Shown here piece after piece: positions 29,796 to 41,719 of a stretch of DNA of 54,197 nucleotides. This DNA comes from Paenibacillus hexagrammi (lineage in GTDB: Bacteria > Bacillota > Bacilli > Paenibacillales > NBRC-103111), in NCBI RefSeq assembly GCF_021513275.1, contig NZ_CP090978.1, positions 6,515,001 through 6,569,197 of the forward strand. Direction: 5' to 3'. The notes below the pieces were generated by a model. The model was not told the origin of the DNA. It did no database searches and worked only from the letters and a program-made list of their open reading frames with translations. The translations under genes were made by a program, and so were the position numbers. The number at the start of each line of letters is the position of its first letter. The first letter of the stretch is position 1.

Positions 29796-32700
29796 ATGGA
29801 CGTTAACAACTTCGAGTTTATGAAAATCGGTCTAGCATCGCCCGAAAAAATACGCTCATGGTCCCGTGGGGAAGTAAAGAAGCCGGAAACAATTAACTAC
29901 AGAACCTTAAAGCCGGAGAAGGAAGGTCTCTTCTGCGAAAAAATCTTCGGACCAACTAAGGACTGGGAATGCCACTGCGGTAAATACAAGCGTGTCCGTT
30001 ACAAAGGCGTTGTTTGCGATCGATGTGGCGTTGAGGTAACCCGTCAAAAAGTTCGCCGTGAGCGCATGGGCCATATTGAGCTAGCTGCTCCCGTTTCCCA
30101 TATTTGGTATTTCAAAGGTATTCCAAGCCGCATGGGCTTGGCGTTGGATATGTCTCCAAGATCCTTGGAGGAAATTATCTATTTCGCATCTTATGTAGTA
30201 ACAGATCCAGGTGACACGCCGCTTGAAAAGAAGCAACTGCTGTCGGAGAAAGAATACCGCAGCTACCGTGAAAAATATGGTTATGCTTTCCAGGCTGGTA
30301 TGGGAGCCGAAGCTGTGAAAAAGCTTCTTCAAGACATCGATATCGATCGTGAAGTTGAAATGCTGAAAGAAGAGCTGAAGACGGCTCAAGGTCAGCGTCG
30401 TAACCGTGCAATTAAACGTCTTGAAGTTATGGAAGCTTTCCGTAATTCAAAAAATATGCCGGAGTGGATGGTGCTGGATGTACTTCCAGTCATCCCTCCA
30501 GAGCTTCGTCCGATGGTTCAATTGGATGGTGGACGTTTTGCAACGTCTGACCTTAATGATTTGTACCGCCGTGTTATCAACCGTAACAACCGTTTGAAGA
30601 GATTGCTTGACCTAGGCGCTCCGGACATTATCGTGCAAAACGAGAAGCGTATGCTTCAAGAAGCCGTTGACGCGCTGATTGACAACGGTCGCCGCGGCCG
30701 CCCTGTAACAGGACCGGGTAACCGTCCACTTAAATCTCTCAGTCATATGCTGAAAGGTAAGCAAGGACGTTTCCGTCAAAACCTTCTCGGTAAACGTGTT
30801 GACTACTCCGGACGTTCCGTTATCGTCGTAGGACCAAACCTGAAGATGTACCAATGCGGTCTTCCGAAGGAAATGGCGCTTGAATTGTTCAAACCTTTCG
30901 TTATGAAAGAGCTTGTAAATAAAGGTCTTGCTCATAATATCAAGAGTGCGAAACGTAAAGTTGAGCGCGTAAGCCCAGATGTTTGGGACGTTCTTGAAGA
31001 GGTAATTAAAGAGCATCCGGTTCTACTGAACCGTGCCCCCACATTGCATAGACTCGGTATTCAAGCTTTTGAACCGATTCTCGTTGAGGGTCGTGCCATT
31101 AAACTGCATCCACTCGTCTGTACGGCGTACAACGCTGACTTCGACGGTGACCAAATGGCCGTTCACGTACCGTTATCTTCCGAAGCGCAAGCTGAAGCTC
31201 GTGTGCTGATGCTGGCGTCCGGTAACATTTTGAACCCGAAAGACGGTAAACCAGTTGTCACTCCTTCACAGGATATGGTTCTGGGAAGCTTCTATTTGAC
31301 TACTGATAATAAGTATGCCAAAGGCGCTGGGGCGATCATTCGTACCGTGCATGAGGCTGTTTCGTCTTACCAATCCGGTAAAGCGGCTTTGCACGCACGT
31401 GTAGCAATTCCGGCAAGAGCACTTAACAAAACGAGCTTTACAGAAGAACAGCAAAATGCAATGCTAATCACAACAATTGGTAAAATCATTTTCAATGAAA
31501 TTTATCCGAGTGATTTCCCATACATCAACGAGCCTACTAAGACAAACTTGCTGAACGGTATTCCAGATTCTCACTTTGTATTTGAAAAAGGTGCGGACCT
31601 GAGAGCTATCATGCTGGAACGTCCTGAGAATAAGGCTGTGGGTAAGGAATACCTAGGTTCCATTATTGCGGAGTGCTTCCGTAAGTACCACACTACACAA
31701 ACTTCCATCATTCTGGATAAAATTAAGGAGCTTGGCTTCACGTACTCCACAAAAGCGGGAATTACTGTTGCTGTGGCAGACGTAGTCGTGCCATCTGAAA
31801 AAGTGGGCATCCTTAAAGAATGTGAAGAGAAAGTCCGCGTAGTTACAAGCCAATATCGTCGCGGTCTTATCACCGATGAAGAGCGTTATGACCGGGTTAT
31901 TGCGATCTGGAGTAAAGCGAAAGACGAAATCACAGATATCCTGATGAAGTCTCTAGATAAATACAACTCCATTAACATGATGGTAGAGTCCAAAGCACGG
32001 GGTAACAAATCGCAGATTACACAGCTGGGCGGTATGCGTGGTTTGATGGCGAACCCATCAGGTAAGATCATGGAGTTGCCGATTAAATCGAACTTCCGTG
32101 AAGGTTTAACGATCCTGGAATACTTTATTTCAACGCACGGTGCCCGTAAAGGTCTTGCCGATACGGCGCTTCGTACAGCAGACTCCGGTTACTTGACTCG
32201 CCGACTCGTTGACGTTGCTCAAGACGTTATTGTCCGTGAAGATGATTGCGGAACGGATAAGGGCTTCACTGTAAGCCGTATTCAAGATGGTAAAGAAGTT
32301 ATCGAGGATCTGTATGACCGTATTGAAGGGCGTTATTCCTTTGAGACGATCCGTCATCCTCAAACTGGAGAGACTATCGTTCAACGAAATGAGCTTATTG
32401 AAGCTAATATCGCTGATGCAATTATTAACGCAGGTATTGAGAAGCTTCAAATTCGTTCCGTACTAAGCTGCCGTTCCAGACATGGCGTATGTAAGAAATG
32501 CTATGGTCGTAACTTGGCAACTGGACAATTCGTAGAAATCGGGGAAGCTGTTGGTATTATCGCCGCACAATCCATCGGTGAGCCGGGAACACAGCTGACC
32601 ATGCGTACGTTCCATACCGGGGGCGTTGCTGGAGACGATATTACGCAAGGTTTGCCGCGTATTCAGGAGTTGTTTGAAGCGCGTAACCCGAAAGGGCAAG

Positions 32701-33413
32701 CGATCATTTCCGAAATCGATGGTATTGTCAAAGATATCCGTGAAGCGAAAGATCGTCGTGAAATCGAAGTTCAAGGTGAAGCTGAATCCAAAGTGTACGC
32801 AGTTCCATACGGCTCACGCGTACGTGTGTCGGTTAACCAACAAATTGAAGCTGGCGACGAGTTGACGGATGGTTCGATTGATCCTAAAGAAATGCTCCGC
32901 ATTAAAGGTATTCGCGGCGTACAGAACTACATTCTTCAAGAAGTACAGCGCGTATATCGTAACCAAGGGGTAGAAATTAACGATAAGCACATCGAAGTTA
33001 TGGTGCGTCAGATGCTTCGTAAGATCCGTATCGTTGATGCAGGAGATACTACGCTACTTCCAGGATCCTTTGTGGATATTCATGAATATGAAGAGGCCAA
33101 CAAAGTGGCTCTGTTCGCTGGGAATGAACCAGCAGTTGCAAGGCCTATCCTGCTCGGTATTACTAAAGCTTCCCTTGAAACTGATTCCTTCTTATCAGCT
33201 GCATCCTTCCAGGAGACGACTCGTGTCCTGACTGATGCTGCAATTAAGGGTAAAGTCGATCAACTGCTAGGATTGAAAGAGAATGTTATCATTGGTAAGT
33301 TGATTCCAGCTGGTACTGGTATGCCTCGTTACCGTAACATTCGCATTACAGATCCTAATGAAGTAGTTGCTCATGACGAAGATATGGAAAAAGAAACGGT
33401 AGCAGTCGAATAA
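29796..33413 (+). CDS. rpoC: DNA-directed RNA polymerase beta' subunit
   Basis: RpoC supplies the catalytic magnesium site [12 protein letters not shown] (D448, D450, D452). The 1205-residue Gram-positive form also has the N-terminal zinc ribbon ([20 protein letters not shown]), the second zinc site near [13 protein letters not shown], the trigger-loop region RTFHTGGVA, and a C-terminal acidic tail. A TTG at 29793 precedes the ATG; ATG 29796 fits GGAGGG at 29780-29785. It is cotranscribed with rpoB. Confidence 0.98.
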   Translation: MDVNNFEFMKIGLASPEKIRSWSRGEVKKPETINYRTLKPEKEGLFCEKIFGPTKDWECHCGKYKRVRYKGVVCDRCGVEVTRQKVRRERMGHIELAAPVSHIWYFKGIPSRMGLALDMSPRSLEEIIYFASYVVTDPGDTPLEKKQLLSEKEYRSYREKYGYAFQAGMGAEAVKKLLQDIDIDREVEMLKEELKTAQGQRRNRAIKRLEVMEAFRNSKNMPEWMVLDVLPVIPPELRPMVQLDGGRFATSDLNDLYRRVINRNNRLKRLLDLGAPDIIVQNEKRMLQEAVDALIDNGRRGRPVTGPGNRPLKSLSHMLKGKQGRFRQNLLGKRVDYSGRSVIVVGPNLKMYQCGLPKEMALELFKPFVMKELVNKGLAHNIKSAKRKVERVSPDVWDVLEEVIKEHPVLLNRAPTLHRLGIQAFEPILVEGRAIKLHPLVCTAYNADFDGDQMAVHVPLSSEAQAEARVLMLASGNILNPKDGKPVVTPSQDMVLGSFYLTTDNKYAKGAGAIIRTVHEAVSSYQSGKAALHARVAIPARALNKTSFTEEQQNAMLITTIGKIIFNEIYPSDFPYINEPTKTNLLNGIPDSHFVFEKGADLRAIMLERPENKAVGKEYLGSIIAECFRKYHTTQTSIILDKIKELGFTYSTKAGITVAVADVVVPSEKVGILKECEEKVRVVTSQYRRGLITDEERYDRVIAIWSKAKDEITDILMKSLDKYNSINMMVESKARGNKSQITQLGGMRGLMANPSGKIMELPIKSNFREGLTILEYFISTHGARKGLADTALRTADSGYLTRRLVDVAQDVIVREDDCGTDKGFTVSRIQDGKEVIEDLYDRIEGRYSFETIRHPQTGETIVQRNELIEANIADAIINAGIEKLQIRSVLSCRSRHGVCKKCYGRNLATGQFVEIGEAVGIIAAQSIGEPGTQLTMRTFHTGGVAGDDITQGLPRIQELFEARNPKGQAIISEIDGIVKDIREAKDRREIEVQGEAESKVYAVPYGSRVRVSVNQQIEAGDELTDGSIDPKEMLRIKGIRGVQNYILQEVQRVYRNQGVEINDKHIEVMVRQMLRKIRIVDAGDTTLLPGSFVDIHEYEEANKVALFAGNEPAVARPILLGITKASLETDSFLSAASFQETTRVLTDAAIKGKVDQLLGLKENVIIGKLIPAGTGMPRYRNIRITDPNEVVAHDEDMEKETVAVE

Positions 33414-33425
33414 GGTTGATACGTT

Positions 33426-33465
33426 GAGCGGGAAAGCCGTTATTCCATAGCGGTAGTTCCCGCTC
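33426..33465 (+). terminator. Hairpin after rpoC, possible weak terminator
   Basis: GAGCGGGAA pairs perfectly with TTCCCGCTC, with a shorter inner stem. The following sequence (TCGTGTTATAAATTTTG) is only moderately T-rich, so it may terminate partially or stabilise the 3' end. Confidence 0.5.
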
Positions 33466-33506
33466 TCGTGTTATAAATTTTGTTTGTAGATCATCTGAGT
33501 TAAATC

Positions 33507-33535
33507 TTGACACTGCATGGGCAAAATGCTAATAT
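33507..33535 (+). promoter_or_regulatory. Promoter before the L7Ae-like gene and str operon
   Basis: Consensus TTGACA (33507-33512) is followed after 17 bp by TAATAT (33530-33535). It lies about 54 nt before the start codon of the L7Ae-like gene. Confidence 0.7.
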
Positions 33536-33588
33536 ATCGTAGTGTGCCTAAGTTACTATTCTTTCCTGGGCTTTGGAGGATGAACTTT

Positions 33589-33840
33589 ATGTCTTATGAT
33601 AAAGTGAAACAGGCCAAGAGTATTAGCATAGGGACGAAGAAAGCGACTAAGATGGTAGAGCAAGGTAAAGCCGTTGAAGTCATTGTTGCTAAAGATGCAG
33701 ATCCGCGATTGACGATAAAGCTGGTGGCCCTCTGTAAAAGGATGGAAATACCGATTGCCTATGTAGATTCGATGAAACTACTGGGGAAAGCGTGTGGAAT
33801 TGATGTTGGAGCTGCGGTAGCAGCTGTTGTAAATGAATAG
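33589..33840 (+). CDS. rplGB: L7Ae-like kink-turn binding protein (YbxF)
   Basis: The 83-residue protein is of the bacterial L7Ae/L30e type: MSYDKVKQAKSISIGTKKATKMVEQGKA, then VIVAKDADPRLT and GKACGIDVGAAVAAVV. B. subtilis YbxF at the same place binds kink-turn RNAs. The open frame starts at 33517. ATG 33589 is selected because GGAGG is at 33575-33579 and residue 1 aligns with the family. It precedes rpsL and probably shares its operon. The gene symbol is borrowed from Bacillus usage. Confidence 0.88.
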   Translation: MSYDKVKQAKSISIGTKKATKMVEQGKAVEVIVAKDADPRLTIKLVALCKRMEIPIAYVDSMKLLGKACGIDVGAAVAAVVNE

Positions 33841-33981
33841 ATCCGAAGACGTTTTTGTTCAGGATTCAGGTTTTGGTTTGAATCCATGGCAAAAACTTTC
33901 TCTTTGCTCATTTACGACTCGCCTGGATCTGTGGGCTTGCAAGGAAAGAAAGTTTGAACCATTCAGGGAGGAGGTGGCGAA
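33841..33981 (+). promoter_or_regulatory. Structured leader before rpsL
   Basis: Two hairpins fill this gap: GGATTCA/TGAATCC (33862-33885), and a larger one with AAACTTTCT (33893-33901) pairing AGAAAGTTT (33947-33955) plus inner TTGC/GCAA. The second ends shortly before GGGAGGAGG of rpsL, so it could influence ribosome access. No promoter or gene is clear here. Confidence 0.45.
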
Positions 33982-34401
33982 ATGCCAACAATTAACCAAT
34001 TAGTACGTAAAGGCCGTGAAGCTAAGGTTTACAAATCTAAATCTCCAGCTTTGCAAAGAGGTTTCAACGCATTGAAAAGAGAGTCTACTGATTTGAGTGC
34101 TCCTCAAAAACGTGGTGTTTGCACTCGTGTAGGCACAATGACTCCTAAGAAACCAAACTCCGCACTTCGTAAATACGCTCGTGTTCGCTTGACTAACCGT
34201 GTAGAGGTGACTGCTTACATTCCAGGTATCGGTCATAACCTGCAAGAGCACAGCGTGGTATTGATTCGTGGAGGTAGGGTAAAAGACCTTCCGGGGGTAC
34301 GTTATCACATCGTACGTGGTGCGCTTGATACAGCTGGTGTTAACAATCGTAAACAAGCTCGTTCGAAATATGGAGCGAAGCGTCCTAAAGTTAAAAAATA
34401 A
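33982..34401 (+). CDS. rpsL: 30S ribosomal protein S12
   Basis: S12 sits at the decoding centre. The 139-residue protein includes [16 protein letters not shown] with both lysines K56/K57 present and [17 protein letters not shown] unchanged, i.e. the streptomycin-sensitive type. Codon use is strongly biased as for highly expressed genes. GGGAGGAGG precedes the ATG. It starts the rpsL-rpsG-fusA-tuf (str) operon. Confidence 0.98.
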   Translation: MPTINQLVRKGREAKVYKSKSPALQRGFNALKRESTDLSAPQKRGVCTRVGTMTPKKPNSALRKYARVRLTNRVEVTAYIPGIGHNLQEHSVVLIRGGRVKDLPGVRYHIVRGALDTAGVNNRKQARSKYGAKRPKVKK

Positions 34402-34448
34402 GATCTCTACTATGATAGGGATGATTTCTACAAGAAAGGGGGATAACT

Positions 34449-34919
34449 ATGCCTCGTAAAGGTCCAGTTACTCGCAGAGATGTATTGCCAGATCCGATTT
34501 ATAATAGCAAACTTGTTACTCGTCTCATCAACCGTATTATGATTGATGGTAAAAGAGGGGTGGCACAGTCCATTTTGTACAACGCTTTTAACCTCGTGAA
34601 AGATCGTACAGGTAAAGAGCCGATGGAAGTGTTCGAACAAGCAATTAAGAACATCATGCCGGTTTTGGAAGTAAAAGCACGCCGTGTTGGTGGAGCTAAC
34701 TACCAAGTGCCGATCGAAGTAAAGCCAGAGCGTCGTACGACATTGGGACTTCGTTGGTTGGTTAACTATTCCCGTCTTCGCGGTGAGAAGACAATGGAAG
34801 AAAGATTAGCAAACGAAATTATCGATGCAAGCAATAACACGGGTTCTTCTGTCAAGAAGCGTGAAGATACTCACAAAATGGCTGAAGCAAACAAAGCGTT
34901 TGCTCACTATCGTTGGTAG
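34449..34919 (+). CDS. rpsG: 30S ribosomal protein S7
   Basis: S7 nucleates assembly of the 30S head. The 156-residue protein begins [18 protein letters not shown] and has the RNA-binding [15 protein letters not shown] and the beta-hairpin [23 protein letters not shown] precedes the ATG. It lies 47 nt after rpsL and 38 nt before fusA in the str operon. Confidence 0.98.
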   Translation: MPRKGPVTRRDVLPDPIYNSKLVTRLINRIMIDGKRGVAQSILYNAFNLVKDRTGKEPMEVFEQAIKNIMPVLEVKARRVGGANYQVPIEVKPERRTTLGLRWLVNYSRLRGEKTMEERLANEIIDASNNTGSSVKKREDTHKMAEANKAFAHYRW

Positions 34920-34957
34920 GATTCAGATTCATATATTGAAAGGAGACATACCGACCT

Positions 34958-37033
34958 ATGGCTAGAGAGTTCTCCTTAAAAAACACGCGTAATATCGGGA
35001 TTATGGCTCATATTGATGCTGGTAAAACGACTACGACAGAGCGTATTCTGTACTACACAGGCCGAGTTCATAAAATCGGAGAGGTGCACGAAGGTGCAGC
35101 GACGATGGACTGGATGGAGCAAGAGCAAGAGCGCGGGATTACGATTACTTCCGCTGCTACAACTGCTCAGTGGGCTGGTCACCGCATCAATATTATCGAT
35201 ACCCCAGGACACGTTGACTTTACTGTTGAGGTAGAACGTTCCCTTCGCGTGTTGGATGGAGCAGTTGGTGTATTTAGTGCGAAAGAAGGCGTTGAGCCTC
35301 AGTCCGAAACAGTTTGGAGACAAGCTGACCGTTATGGTGTTCCTCGGATCGCGTACGTAAACAAAATGGACATTATCGGCGCTGACTTCTTGGGCGTTGT
35401 TGATTCCATGCGTCAAAAACTTGGTGCAAATGCCGTAGCTATTCAACTTCCGATCGGTGCTGAGAATGAGTTCAAAGGCATCATCGACTTGGTTGAAGAA
35501 GTTGCGTATATGTACAAAGATGATCTTGGTAAGGACATCGAGAAAGTTGAAGTTCCAGCCGAGTTCAAAGACAAAGTAGCAGAACTGAGATTGGAACTTG
35601 TCGAGAAAGTTGCTGAGCTTGATGAAGAGCTTACAATGAAATATCTCGAAGGTGAAGAGCTGTCGATTGCTGAAATCAAAGCTGCTCTGCGCAAAGGTGT
35701 ATGTGAAGTGAAAATCTTCCCAGTAATCGCCGGTTCCTCTTACAGAAACAAAGGTGTTCAATTAATGCTTGATGCAGTAATTGACTACTTGCCTGCTCCG
35801 GTTGATGTACCTGATATTAAAGGTGTACTTGACGATGGTACTGAAGTGGTTCGTAAGTCCGCAGACGATCAGCCTTTTGCGGCACTTGCATTCAAAATCA
35901 TGACAGACCCATTCGTTGGTCGTCTTACATTCTTCCGCGTTTACTCTGGCGTGTTGAGCTCCGGTTCCTACGTACTTAATGCTACAAAAGGCAAACGCGA
36001 ACGTGTTGGTCGTATCCTGCAAATGCATGCGAACAGCCGTCAAGAAATTAGTGAAGTGTACTCCGGTGATATCGCGGCAGCGGTTGGATTGAAAGATACA
36101 ACTACTGGCGATACGCTTTGTGATGAGAAGAACCCAGTTATCCTTGAGTCGATGAACTTCCCTGAGCCGGTTATTCAGCTTGCTGTAGAACCGAAAACGA
36201 AGGCTGACCAAGATAAAATGGGTATCGCTCTACAAAAGCTTGCCGAAGAGGATCCTACTTTCCGTGCTCACACAGACGAAGAGACAGGTCAAACAATCAT
36301 CGCAGGTATGGGTGAACTTCACCTTGAAATCCTCGTTGATCGTATGCTTCGCGAGTTTAAAGTTGAAACTAATGTTGGTAAACCGCAAGTTGCTTATCGT
36401 GAAACATTCCGTGCAGCAGCTAAAGTTGAAGGTAAATTCGTTCGCCAATCCGGTGGTCGTGGTCAATACGGTCATTGTTGGGTTGAGTTCGAACCTCAAG
36501 AAGCTGGCGTAGGCTTTGTTTTCGAAAGCAAAATCGTGGGTGGTTCAATTCCAAGAGAATACATCGCTCCGATTCAAGCGGGTATCGAAGAATCTATGAA
36601 GAACGGGGTTCTTGCTGGATTCCCTCTCGTAGATATCAAAGCAACAGTTGTCGATGGTTCCTACCACGATGTTGACTCCAACGAAATGGCGTTCAAAATC
36701 GCAGGATCCATGGCGCTTAAAGCTGCCAAAGACAAGTGTAAACCGGTTCTTCTTGAACCAATCATGAAAGTGGAAGTTACTGTGCCTGAAGAGTACATGG
36801 GCGACGTTATGGGCGACCTTAACTCCCGTCGTGGACGTATTGAAGGTATGGATAACCGTCACGGAGCACAAATCATCCGCGCTAAAGTGCCTTTGTCCGA
36901 AATGTTTGGATACTCCACAACACTTCGTTCCAGAACACAAGGCCGTGGTGTTTACTCCATGGAAATCTCCCACTATGAAGAAGTACCTAAGTCCATTGCG
37001 GAAGAAATTATCGCAAAAGGCAAAGGCGCTTAA
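34958..37033 (+). CDS. fusA: Elongation factor G
   Basis: EF-G is the GTPase that drives translocation. The 691-residue protein has the G1 motif AHIDAGKT (17-24), DTPGHVDF (G3), NKMD (G4), and domains II-V ending with the characteristic [25 protein letters not shown] lies before the ATG. A single copy is seen in the window. The region around residues 430-470 important for fusidic acid shows no obvious anomaly. Confidence 0.98.
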   Translation: MAREFSLKNTRNIGIMAHIDAGKTTTTERILYYTGRVHKIGEVHEGAATMDWMEQEQERGITITSAATTAQWAGHRINIIDTPGHVDFTVEVERSLRVLDGAVGVFSAKEGVEPQSETVWRQADRYGVPRIAYVNKMDIIGADFLGVVDSMRQKLGANAVAIQLPIGAENEFKGIIDLVEEVAYMYKDDLGKDIEKVEVPAEFKDKVAELRLELVEKVAELDEELTMKYLEGEELSIAEIKAALRKGVCEVKIFPVIAGSSYRNKGVQLMLDAVIDYLPAPVDVPDIKGVLDDGTEVVRKSADDQPFAALAFKIMTDPFVGRLTFFRVYSGVLSSGSYVLNATKGKRERVGRILQMHANSRQEISEVYSGDIAAAVGLKDTTTGDTLCDEKNPVILESMNFPEPVIQLAVEPKTKADQDKMGIALQKLAEEDPTFRAHTDEETGQTIIAGMGELHLEILVDRMLREFKVETNVGKPQVAYRETFRAAAKVEGKFVRQSGGRGQYGHCWVEFEPQEAGVGFVFESKIVGGSIPREYIAPIQAGIEESMKNGVLAGFPLVDIKATVVDGSYHDVDSNEMAFKIAGSMALKAAKDKCKPVLLEPIMKVEVTVPEEYMGDVMGDLNSRRGRIEGMDNRHGAQIIRAKVPLSEMFGYSTTLRSRTQGRGVYSMEISHYEEVPKSIAEEIIAKGKGA

Positions 37034-37072
37034 TTATAAACTAATAGTTATTCTAAGGAGGAATCGTTTAAA

Positions 37073-38263
<1,191 letters not shown>

Positions 38264-38280
38264 TTCCTTTCTAATAGAAG

Positions 38281-38294
38281 AAACACTCATCGCC
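38281..38294 (+). terminator. Left arm of the tuf terminator, interrupted by IS copy 2
   Basis: AAACACTCATCGCC (38281-38294) pairs over 14 bp (three G-U) with GGTGGTGGGTGTTT at 39576-39589. The former loop CATAT contains the duplicated target ATA. It lies 17 nt after the tuf stop. Confidence 0.85.
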
Positions 38295-38334
38295 CATATG
38301 GTCAAGACCCCATTTAGTAGACATTGAAAAAGCC

Positions 38335-39228
38335 CTAGGCAACAAGCTGGCGCCGGTACTCAACCGGAGTCAGCTTGTTTAGTTTTTTCTGTGCTCTTTC
38401 CTCGTTATAAAATCGAATAAATTCCTCAATTCGCCTTTGTACTTCCTCGATACTTCGGATATCATAGGGATAGAGAGCTTCCACTTTCAAATGAGAGAAG
38501 AAACTTTCCATAGAGGCATTATCATAACAATTGCCTCGGCGGGACATGCTGATTCGGGCGCCAACCTTTGGCAGCATGTCGTGGTAAGCATGAGACGTGT
38601 ACTGGCTTCCTTGATCGCTGTGAACGATCAATCCAGACACGTCTTTATGCGCTTTAAATGCTTTTCTAAACGTATCTAATACAAGCGGATTGTCGTTACG
38701 GTTACTGATGTGATAAGCCACAATTTCGCCGTTCCAGAGATCCTTTATGGCCGATAAGTAGACCCGATCATCGAACACACGATATTGCGTAACATCTGTA
38801 ACCCACTTTTGATTTGGACCGTCGGCATGGAAGTTCCGCTTTAGCAAGTTCTCGGCCACTCTCCCGTCGGATATAGCTGCTTCATGACTCGTTTGATACT
38901 TATATTTGCGGCGGATAATTGACTTGATGCCAAGTTCTTGCATAAGGCGCAAAACCTTCTTATGATTGACGATAAGGTTATGCTGACGATACAACTCATC
39001 TTGAATACGGCGGTACCCTAGAATCTTCTTACGCTGCTCGTAGATCGCCAAGATTTTGAGCTTTAGTTCTCCATCAGGATCTGTTGTCCTACGCTTTACA
39101 TAGGCGTAGTAACCACTTCTGCTTACTCCCAAATAAGAACATAACTCTTTCACGCTTTGCTGCTCCTTCAACTCATCTATGACGTAGTATTTATCTTGTG
39201 CACCTCCCGACTCAAGATTTGTAACCAC
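38335..39228 (-). CDS. IS3-family OrfB (DDE transposase domain), copy 2
   Basis: The 297-residue frame is identical to OrfB of copy 1, with triad D145, D205, E241, and is uninterrupted. It would be expressed as an OrfAB fusion through -1 slippage at 39228-39234. Heavy transcription of tuf from the opposite strand may produce antisense RNA over it. Confidence 0.94.
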   Translation of the reverse strand: MVTNLESGGAQDKYYVIDELKEQQSVKELCSYLGVSRSGYYAYVKRRTTDPDGELKLKILAIYEQRKKILGYRRIQDELYRQHNLIVNHKKVLRLMQELGIKSIIRRKYKYQTSHEAAISDGRVAENLLKRNFHADGPNQKWVTDVTQYRVFDDRVYLSAIKDLWNGEIVAYHISNRNDNPLVLDTFRKAFKAHKDVSGLIVHSDQGSQYTSHAYHDMLPKVGARISMSRRGNCYDNASMESFFSHLKVEALYPYDIRSIEEVQRRIEEFIRFYNEERAQKKLNKLTPVEYRRQLVA

Positions 39229-39497
39229 TTTTTTAGCACATCTACCTCTAATTGCAACTGTCGAATTAGTCGCTCTTGCTCTGTCTCTGCTCGAAAGGGG
39301 CCTCCACGCTTGTCCTTAAAACTTTCTTCGCCGCACTCACGGTATTTACTCATCCACTTCTTGACCCGTCCCTTATCATATATCCCCAAATGTTCTGTGA
39401 TTTCTCGGTAGCTCCAACCCTCCACCTCATGTAAACGAATAGCCTCTGTCTTGATGGATTCTGGATAATGTCTAAACGTTTGTCCTTTGATCGCCAT
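39177..39497 (-). CDS. IS3-family OrfA (HTH protein), copy 2
   Basis: The 106-residue product is identical to OrfA of copy 1: helix-turn-helix at the N-terminus, leucine-heptad region at the C-terminus. The A6G slippery heptamer lies at 39228-39234 on the minus strand. Confidence 0.93.
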   Translation of the reverse strand: MAIKGQTFRHYPESIKTEAIRLHEVEGWSYREITEHLGIYDKGRVKKWMSKYRECGEESFKDKRGGPFRAETEQERLIRQLQLEVDVLKKWLQILSREVHKINTTS

Positions 39498-39575
39498 AGA
39501 AATGCCCCCCTAATAATTCATCGGTTTACCCAGGGGGTTTTTCCAATGTCTATTATAAGGGGGGCACTCCAATAT

Positions 39576-39594
39576 GGTGGTGGGTGTTTTTTTT
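39576..39594 (+). terminator. Right arm and T tail of the split tuf terminator
   Basis: GGTGGTGGGTG followed by eight T. It is the partner of the arm at 38281-38294, now 1.28 kb away, and so is unlikely to function from tuf. Confidence 0.8.
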
Positions 39595-39616
39595 AGGTGA
39601 AAGTCTAAACTTTTAC

Positions 39617-39645
39617 TTGCAATTGATATTTAAATTTTATATAAT
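39617..39645 (+). promoter_or_regulatory. S10 operon promoter
   Basis: TTGCAA (39617-39622), 17 bp, consensus TATAAT (39640-39645). The 130-nt leader up to rpsJ can fold: CCGAC/GTCGG with inner CCTT/AAGG around 39690-39716. It gives the ribosomal supercluster its own start despite the IS upstream. Confidence 0.82.
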
Positions 39646-39680
39646 ATTAAACGTTGGTCTGTGACGTTGCGATGATGTGA

Positions 39681-40091
<411 letters not shown>

Positions 40092-40136
40092 TACAAAGAT
40101 AGAATACACGTTTAGGAAGGAAAAGAGGTGTCAACG

Positions 40137-40759
40137 ATGAAAGGTATCTTAGGAAAAAAACTAGGGATGACACAAGTGTTTACCGCTGAAGGTAACGTAG
40201 TGCCGGTAACGGTCATTCAAGCGGGACCATGTGTGGTTCTACAAAAGAAAGATGCGGATAACGACGGATATGAGTCGATCCAAATCGGTTTTGAAGATGT
40301 TAAGGCTAGCCGAATCATTAAGCCTGAGCTTGGCCATGCGAAAAAGCAGGGACAACACCTAAGCGCTACGTAAAAGAATTTCGCGGCGTTCAGTTGGCTG
40401 ATTACGAAGTGGGCCAAGAATTGAAGGCAGATCTGTTTACAGAGGGCGAATACGTTGACGTAACAGGTACTTCCAAGGGTAAAGGTTTCCAAGGTAACAT
40501 TAAAAGACATAACCAATCCCGCGGACCAATGGCTCACGGTTCCCGTTATCATAGAGGTCCAGGTTCCATGGGTTCCATCCAAGCGAACCGTGTTCCTAAA
40601 GGTAAGAACCTGCCAGGTCACATGGGTAACGAAACGGTTACTTTGCAAAACCTGCAAGTTATTAAAGTAGATGCTGAACGCAATGTATTGCTTGTTAAAG
40701 GCTCCATTCCTGGTCCAACTAACAGCTACGTAAGCGTGAAGTCTTCTGTGAAAAAGTAA
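40137..40759 (+). CDS. rplC: 50S ribosomal protein L3 (frameshift in given sequence)
   Basis: L3 is an early 50S assembly protein reaching the peptidyl-transferase centre. Frame 1 (40137-40373) gives [19 protein letters not shown] to ELGHAKK, then a false stop. The rest, from [12 protein letters not shown] to VKSSVKK, lies in the next frame, ending at 40759. Adding one G after AAAAAG (near 40346) restores [12 protein letters not shown] and a full L3 of about 207 residues. ATG 40137 follows GAGGTG; a GTG at 40128 is in the binding-site zone. Both halves are highly conserved, so a sequence error is far more likely than gene loss. Confidence 0.92.
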
Positions 40760-40775
40760 GAAAGGAGGAATTCTG

Positions 40776-41402
40776 ATGCCAAAAGTAGCTTTATATAACG
40801 TAACAGGCGCACAAGTTGGTGAAGTTGAATTGTCGGATGCAGTATTCGGTATTGAGCCGCATGTACATGCGATTCATGAAGCGGTTCTTCTGCAGCAAGC
40901 TGCTGTTCGTCAAGGTACACATAAAACTAAAGGCCGTTCTGAAGTTCGCGGTGGCGGACGCAAACCTTGAAACAAAAAGGTACAGGACGCGCGCGTCAAG
41001 GTAGTATCCGTGCACCACAGTGGAAAGGCGGCGGTACTGTATTTGGTCCGACACCTCGCAGCTATGGTTTCAAATTGCCTAGAAAAGTTCGTCGTTTGGC
41101 GATTAAGTCTGCTTTGTCTTCTAAGGTAGTAAGTAATGAATTGATCGTTCTGGATCAACTTCAAATGAATGCTCCTAAGACTAAGGAGTTTGCAGCTATT
41201 TTGAACAATCTGAAGGTAGAAAGAAAAGCATTGGTTGGTTGGTCTTGCTAGCGACTCTAACGCAGCTCTTTCCGCGCGTAACATTCCAGGTGTGAAATTT
41301 GTTGCTGCTGATGGAATTAATGTTCTGGATGTCATGTTGTATGACAAATTGATCATTACTAAAGATGCTGTACAGAAAGTAGAGGAGGTGCTTGCACAAT
41401 GA
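40776..41402 (+). CDS. rplD: 50S ribosomal protein L4 (two frame breaks in given sequence)
   Basis: L4 lines the exit tunnel. Three pieces in different frames make one protein: 40776-40970 (to RGGGRKP), 40967-41251 ([22 protein letters not shown] ... KALV), and a last piece to 41402 ([16 protein letters not shown] ... VEEVLAQ). Break 1 repairs by adding G at about 40969 (KPWKQKG). Break 2 lies in TTGGTTGGTTGG (41231-41242) and repairs by removing one T or one TTGG unit. The repaired length is about 207 residues. The stop overlaps the rplW start (ATGA). Confidence 0.9.
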
Positions 41403-41689
41403 AAAATCCACGCGACATTATCAAGCGCCCGATCATCACTGAGCGTACAAGCGACCTGATGGCTAGTAAGAAATACGTTTTCGAAGTGGATATGCGCGCT
41501 AACAAAACGGAAATCAAACAAGCTATCGAAGCTATTTTCAAAGTAAAAGTTACAAATGTAAACACACTGAGAATGCCAGCTAAGCCTAAACGTTATGGTC
41601 GTCACTCTGGTTACACTTCCGAATGGAAGAAAGCGATTGTGTCACTTAGCGCAGAAAGCAAAGAATTGGAATTCTTTGAAACGGTATAA
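41399..41689 (+). CDS. rplW: 50S ribosomal protein L23
   Basis: L23 surrounds the tunnel exit and docks trigger factor and SRP. The 96-residue protein has [23 protein letters not shown] and the loop [19 protein letters not shown]. It starts at ATG 41399, overlapping the rplD stop, with GAGGAGG upstream inside rplD. Complete. Confidence 0.97.
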   Translation: MKNPRDIIKRPIITERTSDLMASKKYVFEVDMRANKTEIKQAIEAIFKVKVTNVNTLRMPAKPKRYGRHSGYTSEWKKAIVSLSAESKELEFFETV

Positions 41690-41719
41690 CACATTTCTTG
41701 AAGTAAGGAGGGAATCGGA

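Larger units (their letters stand above)
38299..39571 (-). mobile_element. IS3-family insertion sequence, copy 2 (inverted)
   Basis: The 1273-bp element is the same as copy 1 (20124-21397) in reverse orientation, encoding identical OrfA and OrfB. Its ends start TGGTCAAGACC (left, the orfB side) and TGGAGTGCCCC (right, the orfA side, read inward), and ATA is duplicated at 38296-38298 and 39572-39574. It lies between tuf and rpsJ, antisense to both operons, and sits in the loop of the tuf terminator. One base fewer in a run of five A near the left end is the only length difference from copy 1. Confidence 0.95.

Noticed and set aside
40137..41402. rplC and rplD as true pseudogenes or split genes
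   Set aside because: Both are normally essential, conserved on both sides of the breaks, and repaired by minimal edits.
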